From positions 5,805,692 through 5,869,691 of the forward strand of contig NZ_AP019365.1 of assembly GCF_033095865.1 (NCBI RefSeq): a stretch of 64,000 bases of DNA, written 5' to 3'. Numbering within the stretch: position 1 is the stretch's first letter; each line of letters begins with the position of its first letter. The translations under genes were made by a program, and so were the position numbers. The notes beneath the pieces were generated by a model that was not told where the DNA came from, did not search any database, and worked only from the letters and a program-made list of their open reading frames with translations. Of this stretch, positions 18,633 to 26,527 are shown piece by piece. The stretch comes from Pseudomonas sp. KU43P. GTDB lineage: Bacteria; Pseudomonadota; Gammaproteobacteria; Pseudomonadales; Pseudomonadaceae.

Positions 18633-18647
18633 ATGAGACAAACTCAT
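18633..18647. promoter_or_regulatory. Candidate MetR box before metE
   Basis: ATGAGACAAACTCAT is a perfect 5-bp inverted repeat (ATGAG/CTCAT), close to the MetR consensus TGAAnnnnnTTCA. The identical 15 bases occur at 41862-41876 before the metR gene, inside a longer shared promoter. MetR binding is inferred. Confidence 0.65.
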
Positions 18648-18677
18648 TATTTTTAAGAGCAACTGTAGTTTTTCTCA

Positions 18678-18695
18678 TGATGCGCTTGGATGGGG
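18678..18695 (+). pseudogene. Relic of the first codons of a divergent metR
   Basis: After the shared promoter, TTTTTCTCATGAT is identical to the DNA leading into the metR start at 41906. Homology then fades within about ten bases and the dmlR gene follows. This is best read as the stump of a metR copy once divergent from metE. Confidence 0.5.
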
Positions 18696-18702
18696 CAGCC
18701 TG

Positions 18703-19614
18703 CTATGCCCTGCCCCGGTCCATGGCCGCCAGGTGTGCCGCGAGGAACTCAACGCACGTTCGGACTTTGGCCGAACGGTTCAAGCGATTGGGATAGACCG
18801 CCCAGACGTTCGCTTCCTGATCCCATTGAGGCAGCACCTGCACAAGAGTCCCTGACTCAAGCTGCGGGCCTACGTCCCACAACGAACGAAGGAGAATTCC
18901 GCGTCCATCGACACACCACTCCATCGCTACTTCCCCGTGGTTGGTCGAGAGCGGCCCTGTGACCTTCACGCTTGCGGTGTTTGCGCCATTCCTCAGGCGC
19001 CACACACCAAAAGGATGATCGCGCTCCTTGATGACAAGGCAGTCATGACGAGCGAGATCCTCCAGGGATTTCGGCACACCTCTTCGTTCGAGGTACGCAG
19101 GGGCCGCGCAGAGGATTCGGCGATTGGACGCAAGCTTCTTCGCGATCAGGTGAGGCGCAATCTCGTCGCCAATCCGGACATCCAGATCGAACCCTTCTGA
19201 AGCGATATCGACGATCCGGTCGAACATTTCGAACCGGACAGTGAGGCCCGGATGGGCCGCGGTCATCTGCGAAATCAGCGGGGCAACCACTTTGTGCCCG
19301 AACCCGAAGCTGCTGCAGATTCGCAGCAGCCCGCGGGGTTCTCCCTGGACTGTGGATACTTCCTGGATCAACTGGTCAAGGTCATCGAGCACACGCAACG
19401 CCCAATGGAACACCCGCTCACCTTCCTCCGTGATCGAGACGCGGCGAGTGCTGCGGTGAAGCAGCTTCGTGCCCAGCGAGTCCTCCAGGACTCGAATGCG
19501 TTTGCTGACATAGCCGGCTGATACACCGAACTCTTCGGCCACCGCGTTGAAGCTGGTTTTTCGGGCAACTGCAACGAAGACCCTAAGGTCCTCGTTCAAC
19601 GGCATATTGTTCAT
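18703..19614 (-). CDS. dmlR: LysR-type regulator of the D-malate/tartrate dehydrogenase (DmlR-like)
   Basis: A 303-residue LysR regulator. The N-terminal winged helix-turn-helix spans about residues 8-65 (FVAVARKTSFNAVAEEFGVSAGYVSKRIRVLEDSLGTKLL) and the effector-binding domain follows (GLLRICSSFGFGHKVVAPLI). It is divergent from the dehydrogenase gene with about 107 bases between, the classic arrangement for control of the neighbour. It belongs to the subfamily that includes DmlR. The start could also be nine bases further in (MPLNEDLRVF). Confidence 0.85.
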   Translation of the reverse strand: MNNMPLNEDLRVFVAVARKTSFNAVAEEFGVSAGYVSKRIRVLEDSLGTKLLHRSTRRVSITEEGERVFHWALRVLDDLDQLIQEVSTVQGEPRGLLRICSSFGFGHKVVAPLISQMTAAHPGLTVRFEMFDRIVDIASEGFDLDVRIGDEIAPHLIAKKLASNRRILCAAPAYLERRGVPKSLEDLARHDCLVIKERDHPFGVWRLRNGANTASVKVTGPLSTNHGEVAMEWCVDGRGILLRSLWDVGPQLESGTLVQVLPQWDQEANVWAVYPNRLNRSAKVRTCVEFLAAHLAAMDRGRA

Positions 19615-19721
19615 GATTCGTAAATACTCATTCGCCAGAGGCTCGATTGATCTCTTACAGGAAACACTTAAGCTGAGTCAAACAGCGTCGCAGCCAACAC
19701 AAGAATCGGAGTACCACAGAG

Positions 19722-20786
19722 ATGACAAAGACCCTGAAGATCGCGGCTATCGCAGGTGACGGGATCGGCAAGGAAGTGATGCCAGAGGGCCTGCGGGTGC
19801 TGGAAGCTGCTGCCCGCCGATTTGGTTTCGGCCTTGAGTACCACCACTTCGAATGGGCGAGCTGCGATTACTATCTCCAGCACGGCAAGATGATGCCCGA
19901 TGACTGGAAAGAACAGCTTTCGGGGATGGATGCCATTTTCTTCGGCGCGGTCGGCTGGCCCGATACCGTACCCGACCACATCTCGCTGTGGGGGTCGTTG
20001 CTCAAATTCCGACGTGAGTTCGATCAGTACATCAACCTTCGTCCGGTTCGGCTGTTCGAAGGCGTGCCTTGCCCGTTGGCCAATCGCAAACCCGGCGACA
20101 TCGACTACTACGTCGTGCGTGAGAACACCGAGGGGGAGTACACATCGCTTGGCGGCATCATGTACGAAAACACCGAACGCGAGATTGTCATCCAGGAGTC
20201 GGTCTATTCGCGTCACGGCGCCAATCGGCTGTTGAAGTACGCGTTCGACCTGGCACAAAGCCGCCCACGCAAGCATGTAACGCTGGCGACCAAGAGCAAT
20301 GGCGTGGCGATCAGCATGCCGTGGTGGGATGCTCGTGCCGATGACGTGGCCAAGGATTACCCCGAGATCACCCTGGACAAGCAGCACATCGATATCCTGG
20401 CTGCCCGTTTCGTCCTGCAGCCCGGCCGGTTCGACGTGGTCGCTGCCACTAATCTATTTGGCGACATCCTGTCCGACCTGGGGCCTGCAACGACCGGCAC
20501 CATTGGTATCGCACCGTCCGCGAACCTCAACCCCGAGCGCGTCTTCCCGAGCCTTTTCGAACCCGTGCACGGCTCCGCGCCGGACATCTACGGGCAAAAC
20601 ATTGCCAACCCCATCGCGATGATCTGGTCGGGCGCTCTGATGCTGGACTTCCTGGGGCAGCGTGAAGCGCACGATGCCATTCTGCGGGCAATCGAACAGG
20701 TGCTCAAAGAGGGCCCACGCACGCGGGATCTGGGGGGTGTTGCATCGACGACGGAAGTCGGTGAGGCTGTCGCCGCGCTGGTCTGA
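19722..20786 (+). CDS. dmlA: D-malate / tartrate dehydrogenase (decarboxylating)
   Basis: A 354-residue member of the isopropylmalate/isocitrate dehydrogenase family. It oxidises and decarboxylates D-malate (and often tartrate) to pyruvate with NAD+. Motifs: IAGDGIGKEVMPEG at the N-terminus, YYVVRENTEGEYTSLGG, VTLATKSNGVAISMPWW and the NAD loop FEPVHGSAPDIYGQNIANPIAMI. PDHISLWGSLLKFRREFDQYINLRP is typical of the tartrate/D-malate subgroup. In this island its likely job is the end of carnitine breakdown, because (R)-malic semialdehyde from L-carnitine gives D-malate. A strong terminator follows. Confidence 0.9.
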   Translation: MTKTLKIAAIAGDGIGKEVMPEGLRVLEAAARRFGFGLEYHHFEWASCDYYLQHGKMMPDDWKEQLSGMDAIFFGAVGWPDTVPDHISLWGSLLKFRREFDQYINLRPVRLFEGVPCPLANRKPGDIDYYVVRENTEGEYTSLGGIMYENTEREIVIQESVYSRHGANRLLKYAFDLAQSRPRKHVTLATKSNGVAISMPWWDARADDVAKDYPEITLDKQHIDILAARFVLQPGRFDVVAATNLFGDILSDLGPATTGTIGIAPSANLNPERVFPSLFEPVHGSAPDIYGQNIANPIAMIWSGALMLDFLGQREAHDAILRAIEQVLKEGPRTRDLGGVASTTEVGEAVAALV

Positions 20787-20793
20787 TCGTACT

Positions 20794-20818
20794 GAAAGCC
20801 CCGCAACGCGGGGCTTTC
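20794..20818 (+). terminator. Rho-independent terminator after dmlA
   Basis: A perfect 11-bp stem (GAAAGCCCCGC / GCGGGGCTTTC) with a 3-base loop starts eight bases after the stop codon. Confidence 0.85.
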
Positions 20819-20849
20819 CCATCCATGAGGGGCGCCGCAGCCCTGTTTG

Positions 20850-21557
20850 CTAGGCGTCGCTAGCCGCAGTCAGCTTCGCTTCCAGCTCTCTGATCCTCAG
20901 CAGCAGTGCCTGCTGTTCGACCTTTGCGGCGGTGTTATCCATGCTGATACCGACAACCTTGATGGGGCGATCGGCAGCGTCGTGTATCACGGTCGAGCGA
21001 GACGAGATCCACCGCACACTGTCATCGGGCTGGTACATCCGGTACTCGTAATCGCAGTGCTCACCACTGCTGATCATCCGCTCGTACATTGCCTGCATCG
21101 CCTGAACGTCCTCGGCGGGCAAATGGCTCCAGAAGTCCTCGTTCGAACTGATGGTCCAGCCGTACACGTCCTTGACGTTCGAGGAATAGGTCACCTCGTC
21201 ACTGATCAGATTCCATTCCCAAGTCACGATACGAGCGCCTTCCTGGGCGAGCTTCATCCGCGCTTCGCTTTCCATGATTTCGGCCGCGTAGCGCCGGCGC
21301 AGGTCGGTCATCGGCAGCTCGACAGGCTCTGCTTGCTGGACGCTGCTCAGTGCCTCCTGACCATAACGTAGCCAGAGCCAGTTCACCCGAAGAAAGTCGG
21401 CAAGCTTGCGCAGGTTGTCGTAGTCGATCTCACCGCCCTTGGTCCATTTGTGGACAGCGGTGCGGGATATGCCAAGTGCGGTACCGACCGCCTGGAGGGT
21501 CAACTTGTTGTGTTCAAGCAGTTCCTTGAGGCGGAAGGCGAAGCTGTTTTCCTGCAT
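20850..21557 (-). CDS. XRE-family regulator with a PAS domain
   Basis: A 235-residue protein with an N-terminal Cro/C1-type helix-turn-helix (residues about 5-60: LKELLEHNKLTLQAVGTALGISRTAVHKWTKGGEIDYDNLRKLADFLRV). A linker helix is followed by one PAS/PAC domain (WEWNLISDEVTYSSNVKDVYGW ... YEYRMYQPDDSVRWISSRSTVIHDAADRPIKVVGISMDNT) and a C-terminal coiled coil (EQQALLLRIRELEAKL). PAS domains sense small molecules or redox state. It lies directly downstream of the carnitine monooxygenase genes on the same strand, so it probably regulates this island; the ligand is unknown. The ATG at 21557 was chosen because the extra upstream codons are not family-like. Confidence 0.82.
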   Translation of the reverse strand: MQENSFAFRLKELLEHNKLTLQAVGTALGISRTAVHKWTKGGEIDYDNLRKLADFLRVNWLWLRYGQEALSSVQQAEPVELPMTDLRRRYAAEIMESEARMKLAQEGARIVTWEWNLISDEVTYSSNVKDVYGWTISSNEDFWSHLPAEDVQAMQAMYERMISSGEHCDYEYRMYQPDDSVRWISSRSTVIHDAADRPIKVVGISMDNTAAKVEQQALLLRIRELEAKLTAASDA

Positions 21558-21701
21558 AGGGGAACGGTCCGAGAAGGGCTTGGCTGCCAGTATACACATC
21601 TGTAAACCCATGGATTACAGACGAGAGCGGCAAGCCCTTGGCAAGGCTCGGAGAACGGCGGCGCGCATCATGGATGCGCTAACGCTTGAAGCGACGGGCG
21701 T

Positions 21702-22661
21702 TCAGAGGTCGATGACCAACCTTGAGCCACGTGCGCGGGAGACGCAGATCATCATGGTTTGCTGGGAGGCTTTTTCTTCATCGGAAAGGTATTGGTCAAC
21801 GTGCTCGGCTTCGCCTTCGAGGATGCGAGTCTCACAGGTACCGCAAACGCCTTCACGGCAAAGGCATTCCACCTGGGCGGCTTTGACGTTCTCAATGGCC
21901 TGGATGATAGTCATGCCCTCCTCGACCTGAAGCTCCCGACCGGACCTCCCGAGTACAAGGGTAAATGCACCGCCGGCAGCCGGAGCGGCGGCGAACTGCT
22001 CGAAATGCACCCGGGCGTCGGCGATGCCAGCAGCCTTGGCGCCTTCGACGACCGCGTCGATCAAGGGCTTCGGGCCGCACACATAAACGTGCGCATCATC
22101 GCTCAGCCCTGCATACAACGCCGGGAGGTCAAGGCGACGTCCAAGGCTGTCGACGTACAAGCTGATATTTCCGGCATGCGGGCCGTCGACCAATTGCCCT
22201 TGGAACGCACCATGATCGGGGCTGCGAAACGCATAATGAAGTTCGTAGGGAACATCACCCCCTTCCAACTCGTGAAGTTGCGACAGGAAAGGTGTGATCC
22301 CGATTCCGCCGGCGATCATCACATGCTTGCCGGCAGCGGTGTCGAGGCCGAACAGGTTGTTCGGCGTCGAGATGGTGAGCTCGGTGCCGACCTCGACCTT
22401 CTCATGCATGAAGGCAGAGCCACCCTTGGATTGCTCCTCCAAACGTACCCCGATCTGGTACCGGGACAGGTCCCTGGGATCACTCATCAAGGAATACGCG
22501 TTGCTGAGGCCTTCCGCCATCTTCACGATCACGTGGCTACCCCCCGTGAAGGCCGGCATGGGTTGACCATCGGCACGCGCAAGCGTGAAACGCTTGATTT
22601 GCGCAGTCGCCTGTTCAACTTCGGTCACTCGCACACTAAACATCTCGTAAGCACTGGCCAT
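21702..22661 (-). CDS. cntB: Carnitine monooxygenase reductase subunit
   Basis: A 319-residue iron-sulfur flavoprotein that passes electrons from NAD(P)H to the oxygenase CntA. It has an N-terminal ferredoxin-reductase FMN/FAD domain (SNAYSLMSDP), an NAD-binding domain (VMIAGGIGITPFLSQL and VYVCGPKPLIDAV) and a C-terminal plant-type [2Fe-2S] domain with cysteines in CLCREGVCGTC and MMICVSRA. This is the class IA-type order. It begins behind GAGGTG and lies 124 bases downstream of the oxygenase gene. The pairing with a CntA-like oxygenase and a BCCT carrier supports carnitine rather than another quaternary amine. Confidence 0.87.
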   Translation of the reverse strand: MASAYEMFSVRVTEVEQATAQIKRFTLARADGQPMPAFTGGSHVIVKMAEGLSNAYSLMSDPRDLSRYQIGVRLEEQSKGGSAFMHEKVEVGTELTISTPNNLFGLDTAAGKHVMIAGGIGITPFLSQLHELEGGDVPYELHYAFRSPDHGAFQGQLVDGPHAGNISLYVDSLGRRLDLPALYAGLSDDAHVYVCGPKPLIDAVVEGAKAAGIADARVHFEQFAAAPAAGGAFTLVLGRSGRELQVEEGMTIIQAIENVKAAQVECLCREGVCGTCETRILEGEAEHVDQYLSDEEKASQQTMMICVSRARGSRLVIDL

Positions 22662-22784
22662 CTTGCACCTCAACTCCGCGCAGGGCGGCGGCCCCGCCGC
22701 CCTGGCACTACTTCTTCGGATCGTGGGGTCCGGAATAAACGACAGGAATGGATTGCCCCGGCTTTTACGGCCGGGGGCTCATGC

Positions 22785-23903
22785 TTAGTCCAAATGAGCA
22801 ACCGCGATGAGATTGTGGAAGTGAGCGATACCGTGCTCACTGATGCCGGAGCGTTCCTTGTCGACCATGATGCGGCCTTGGCCACGGTAACCCCGCGACT
22901 TGAGCCCCTTCTGCACGCTCTCGACCAACCGCAGGTCTTCAGGGCGGAACACTTCGCGATACCAGTCGATCAGCACTTGCTGCTCCGGCGTGATTTCCTT
23001 GTTCAGGAAGTAGATGTCGTAGTGCTGCAGCGTGGTTTCTGCATCGACCGGGAATTCATAGATGACGGTCATGAAGTTGGCTCCCGGCGGCACGTTGAAC
23101 ATCGTGCACGGCCAGGCCCAGTAGCCTGCGAAGGACGGATCCTTGACTGACTCGTCGACCTTGAACGATTGCTCGGACGACTTGGCGATGCCGTACTGCA
23201 GGGTCCAGTTGCCATGCAGCGTGTGCCCGTACTGGCCGACGTCTACCGAATCGGCAAAGCTTGGGTGCGCTGGGCCGCAGTGGTAGCACTCCAGGTAGTT
23301 GTCGACGATCGACTTCCAGTTCGCAGGCGTATGGCTTACGAAACGCGCAGCCAATTGCAGGTCGTCGATGACGGTGCAAGCCTCGCGCATGCTCTTCTGC
23401 AGACCGGGCAGCTGGTCTTCCACCGGGCCTGCTTCATTGTCCATATTGATGAAGATGAAGCCTGCGTACTCTTCCACGCGTAGCTGGACGAGGCTGAAAT
23501 CACCCTTGTCGAACGCTTCGACCTGGTCGCAGTTGCGCACATGGGTCAGGTCGCCATCGAGCTTGAAGGTCCAGGCATGGTACGGGCAGGCGATGACATT
23601 CTTGGCCTTACCGCTGCCCTCGAGCAGCTGGTGGCCACGATGCGGGCACACGTTGTAGAAGGCGCGCAGCACGCTGTCACGCCCACGGATGACGATGATG
23701 CTCTCGCCGATCACTTCACGGGTGATGTAGTCGTTGTTCTGGGCCACTTCGCTGCGATGGCCGACGCAGATCCAGCTCTTGGCGAAGATCTGCTCTTTCT
23801 CGTGCTCGAACACATCCCCGCTGGTGTAGAACGTGGCCGGAATGGTGAACGCCTTTTCGTGATCGCTGCAGAAATCAGCTGGCAGGCGTTGGAACTTGGT
23901 CAT
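22785..23903 (-). CDS. cntA: Carnitine monooxygenase oxygenase subunit (Rieske type)
   Basis: A 372-residue Rieske non-heme iron oxygenase that cleaves L-carnitine to trimethylamine and malic semialdehyde. The Rieske cluster motif is CPHRGHQL ... CPYHAW (CxH..CxxH). The iron site NYLECYHCGPAHPSF has glutamate where most Rieske oxygenases have the bridging aspartate, a feature known for CntA/YeaW. GGAG precedes the ATG. The upstream region carries two GTTAAC boxes 18 bases apart. A related quaternary-amine oxygenase cannot be fully excluded, but the neighbours fit carnitine best. Confidence 0.88.
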   Translation of the reverse strand: MTKFQRLPADFCSDHEKAFTIPATFYTSGDVFEHEKEQIFAKSWICVGHRSEVAQNNDYITREVIGESIIVIRGRDSVLRAFYNVCPHRGHQLLEGSGKAKNVIACPYHAWTFKLDGDLTHVRNCDQVEAFDKGDFSLVQLRVEEYAGFIFINMDNEAGPVEDQLPGLQKSMREACTVIDDLQLAARFVSHTPANWKSIVDNYLECYHCGPAHPSFADSVDVGQYGHTLHGNWTLQYGIAKSSEQSFKVDESVKDPSFAGYWAWPCTMFNVPPGANFMTVIYEFPVDAETTLQHYDIYFLNKEITPEQQVLIDWYREVFRPEDLRLVESVQKGLKSRGYRGQGRIMVDKERSGISEHGIAHFHNLIAVAHLD

Positions 23904-23944
23904 CTGTAATCTCCAGGCTGCGCATTGCGCATCTTGTAATCTTT

Positions 23945-23970
23945 AGTTAACAGTCACCCGACAGTTAACA
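23945..23970. promoter_or_regulatory. Paired GTTAAC boxes upstream of cntA
   Basis: AGTTAACA occurs twice, starting at 23945 and 23963, exactly 18 bases apart, just upstream of cntA. The same six-base core with the same spacing occurs before the BCCT gene at 25739 and 25757. Likely operators for one of the island's three regulators. Confidence 0.6.
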
Positions 23971-24033
23971 TTGCAGGCAAAAAAAACCTGCCGCGGCATC
24001 AACCGAGGGGTAGGCGACACCGCGCAGGCAAAA

Positions 24034-25653
24034 TCACTGAGCCAATGCCGCCGCAGTTGCGGCTGGCTTGGCCACTTCGCCCAGGGTCGCAGGGCGCTCG
24101 TCCTGCGCCATGGCTGCAGCCTCTTCCTCGATGAGGTGGGCCGGCACCGAACCGTAATCCGCCAACATCCATTTGAAGAAGCCATACACCTTGATCAGCA
24201 GGATCACGGTGAACGGGATGGCCGTCAGCACCACTGCCGTCTTCATGGTCGACAGCGAGGCCTTGGCGAACAGCATGGCCAGTGGGACCAGGGTCAGGGT
24301 CACGCACCAGAACAGGCGGTGGGTGGGCGACGGGTCTTCGCCTTCCTGGAGGTTGCGGGTACTGGTTGCGGCCACGGCGTAGGCGGCAGCGTCCATGTGC
24401 GAAGCACAGAACACTGCCATGATGAACAGGTACACCGCCAGGAACACCTTGCCCCAGGGCAGGCCCAAGATCACCGCTTCAACAGCACTTTCGCCGCCGT
24501 GTTCGGTGAGGATCCGAGGCACGTCGATCGCGCCGGTGATGAACTGATGCATGCTGTAGCTTTCCAGCGCACCGAAGAAGAACCAGCAACCCACGCTGCC
24601 GCCCAGAATCAGCGCCAGCACCACTTCCTTGATCTGCCGGCCGCGCGACACGCGCGTCACGAACATCGCCACACCTGGTGCGTAGGAAATCCACCAGAGC
24701 CAATAGAACACCGTCCAGTTGCGGGTGAATTCGCCCTCGCCAGCGGGGTCAGTGAACAGGCTCATGTGCACGTAGTTCTGGATCATCAGGCCAATGCCAT
24801 TGGCCGTGTTGTTGATGGTGAACTGGGTCGGGCCGACCAGCAGCACCACCGCGGCGAAGACTAGCGCACCGTAGCAGACGATCTTGCTGAGCTTCTGCAG
24901 GCCGCCATCGATGCCGATATAGGAGCTCAGCGAGAACAGCACTGCAATCACGCCGATCAGCATCACCTGGACGGTGAAGGTGTCGGGTGTACCAACCAGG
25001 CCCGACAGGCCACGGGTCAATGTCGAAGCGGTAAGCGCCAGGGAAACGGTGAGCGCGCCCATCATGGTCAACAGGAAGATCAAGTCCACGATCCGGCCCA
25101 CAGGCCCGGTAGCCTTGAGCCCGGTGACGGCCTCGACAATCGACGCCAGATTCAGTCCACTCTTTTTACGCGCATGGAAGTGATAGGCCATGGCCAGCGA
25201 CGCCAGGGCGTAGATCGACCAGGCGCTGATGCCCCAGTGGAAGAATGAATAGCCGACGCTGTACTCAAGTGCCTCGCGCGATTGCGGGGCAATGTTCAGG
25301 CCGGGGGTCTGGTAGTAGTAAGCCCACTCCATCACGCCCCAGTACAGGGTGGAAGACCCCATACCCGCGCAGATGAACATGAACACCCAGGTGGTGGTGG
25401 AGTATTCGGGCTTGCCCGAACCCAGGCGGATATTGCCGTACTTGCTGAAAGCCACCAGGAGCACCGCAAGGGTGCTGCCGAAGATGATCAGCTGCACGGC
25501 CGTGCCGAAGGATCGTGTGGCCCATTCAAAGAGTTGATTGGCAGCAACGCCGGCTTGCTCGGGGAAGGCGGCCAGGCCGACCACTGTCAGCAGCACGGCG
25601 ACAAGGCTCATGGTGATGAGGAACACATCAACCTTTTTGTTGAGGTAGAACAT
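24034..25653 (-). CDS. BCCT-family transporter, probable carnitine carrier
   Basis: A 539-residue inner-membrane protein with 12 predicted helices. It has the betaine/carnitine/choline transporter signature in the helix-8 region ([31 protein letters not shown]), the tryptophan-rich substrate box, and [18 protein letters not shown] in helix 3. [21 protein letters not shown] matches the helix-5 region. The C-terminus is a short alanine-rich tail without the long osmosensing domain of BetP. It is upstream of cntA on the same strand and under a matching pair of GTTAAC boxes, so it most likely imports carnitine. Confidence 0.88.
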   Translation of the reverse strand: MFYLNKKVDVFLITMSLVAVLLTVVGLAAFPEQAGVAANQLFEWATRSFGTAVQLIIFGSTLAVLLVAFSKYGNIRLGSGKPEYSTTTWVFMFICAGMGSSTLYWGVMEWAYYYQTPGLNIAPQSREALEYSVGYSFFHWGISAWSIYALASLAMAYHFHARKKSGLNLASIVEAVTGLKATGPVGRIVDLIFLLTMMGALTVSLALTASTLTRGLSGLVGTPDTFTVQVMLIGVIAVLFSLSSYIGIDGGLQKLSKIVCYGALVFAAVVLLVGPTQFTINNTANGIGLMIQNYVHMSLFTDPAGEGEFTRNWTVFYWLWWISYAPGVAMFVTRVSRGRQIKEVVLALILGGSVGCWFFFGALESYSMHQFITGAIDVPRILTEHGGESAVEAVILGLPWGKVFLAVYLFIMAVFCASHMDAAAYAVAATSTRNLQEGEDPSPTHRLFWCVTLTLVPLAMLFAKASLSTMKTAVVLTAIPFTVILLIKVYGFFKWMLADYGSVPAHLIEEEAAAMAQDERPATLGEVAKPAATAAALAQ

Positions 25654-25738
25654 CAGACGACTCCAGGACGTTTTTGTTTTTTTGTCACATCCAACGCAGG
25701 CTCGGGACGACGACGCTTTCCTTTACTTCGTAACCATT

Positions 25739-25763
25739 GGTTAACTGCAATCCCGTGGTTAAC
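25739..25763. promoter_or_regulatory. Paired GTTAAC boxes upstream of the BCCT gene
   Basis: GGTTAAC starts at 25739 and again at 25757, 18 bases apart as in the cntA promoter. The first box is also the right arm of TAACCATTGGTTA (25731-25743), a 13-bp inverted repeat. Confidence 0.6.
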
Positions 25764-25800
25764 AGTCTGCTGACAATTTTGGGGTTTCGCAAGAGCCTTT

Positions 25801-25822
25801 CATCCTTGGTATGCCAAGGATG
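25801..25822. repeat. Perfect 9-bp inverted repeat between tetR and the BCCT gene
   Basis: CATCCTTGG and CCAAGGATG flank a four-base TATG loop. There is no T run on either side, so it could be a weak terminator of the tetR transcript or an operator. Confidence 0.5.
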
Positions 25823-25945
25823 TGCGAGAAAGAGAGAGGAATAAGGTGGGGCTTGAGGGGTATGTTGCAGCTATCTGAATGCAAAAGCCGCGAAGTCACG
25901 CTGATATGGCCGGCAAACATCAATGTGCGCCGGCTGCTCCCGCCT

Positions 25946-26527
25946 TCACCCTGGCTGGGGCGCCATGGAAAACTCCAGCAGTCGGGTGCTGCATGCGACA
26001 GCTTCCTGCCTGTCGAACTCTTGATGTATCACGCCTTGTGCCAGCTCCTCCATTGCACCGTACATCGCTGCGAACATGAGCCGAGCGGGCATGCCCTGAT
26101 CGTTCACATGGGCGGTGAATATCTCCAGGAATGCATCCACCATGAAATGCCGTATACGGATTTTGAGGTCGCTGTATTCCGGATAGGCGGCCAACGCCGC
26201 AATCACCCGCTCATAGACAGGGCCGCAATTGCAGGCACATTCGATGAATGCGTTTGCCACAACATGCGCGGTTTCGTGCAACGACAGTGCCTTTTCCCCA
26301 AGGCTGCCTCGCAGGCCGGCGACGAATCGCTTGTCGTACTGCTGGTAAAGCTCGACCAACAGCCCTTCACGCGTGGAAAAGTGCTCATACGTCACCGGCT
26401 TGCTCACGCCCGCCTGTTGGGCGAGCGTGATAAGCGTCAGGGCATCAGTGCCTTGATCCCTGACGATGCCCTCTGCGATCGCCAGTAACTGATCACGGCG
26501 ATCAGCCTTGGACATCCGACTAGCCAT
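25946..26527 (-). CDS. TetR-family transcriptional regulator
   Basis: A 193-residue protein with the TetR helix-turn-helix at residues about 10-55 (RDQLLAIAEGIVRDQGTDALTLITLAQQAGVSKPVTYEHFSTREGLLVELY) and an unrelated ligand-binding C-terminal domain. It stands upstream of the BCCT transporter gene on the same strand and may repress the carnitine genes or itself. Its ligand is unknown. GGAGAG precedes the ATG. Confidence 0.85.
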   Translation of the reverse strand: MASRMSKADRRDQLLAIAEGIVRDQGTDALTLITLAQQAGVSKPVTYEHFSTREGLLVELYQQYDKRFVAGLRGSLGEKALSLHETAHVVANAFIECACNCGPVYERVIAALAAYPEYSDLKIRIRHFMVDAFLEIFTAHVNDQGMPARLMFAAMYGAMEELAQGVIHQEFDRQEAVACSTRLLEFSMAPQPG

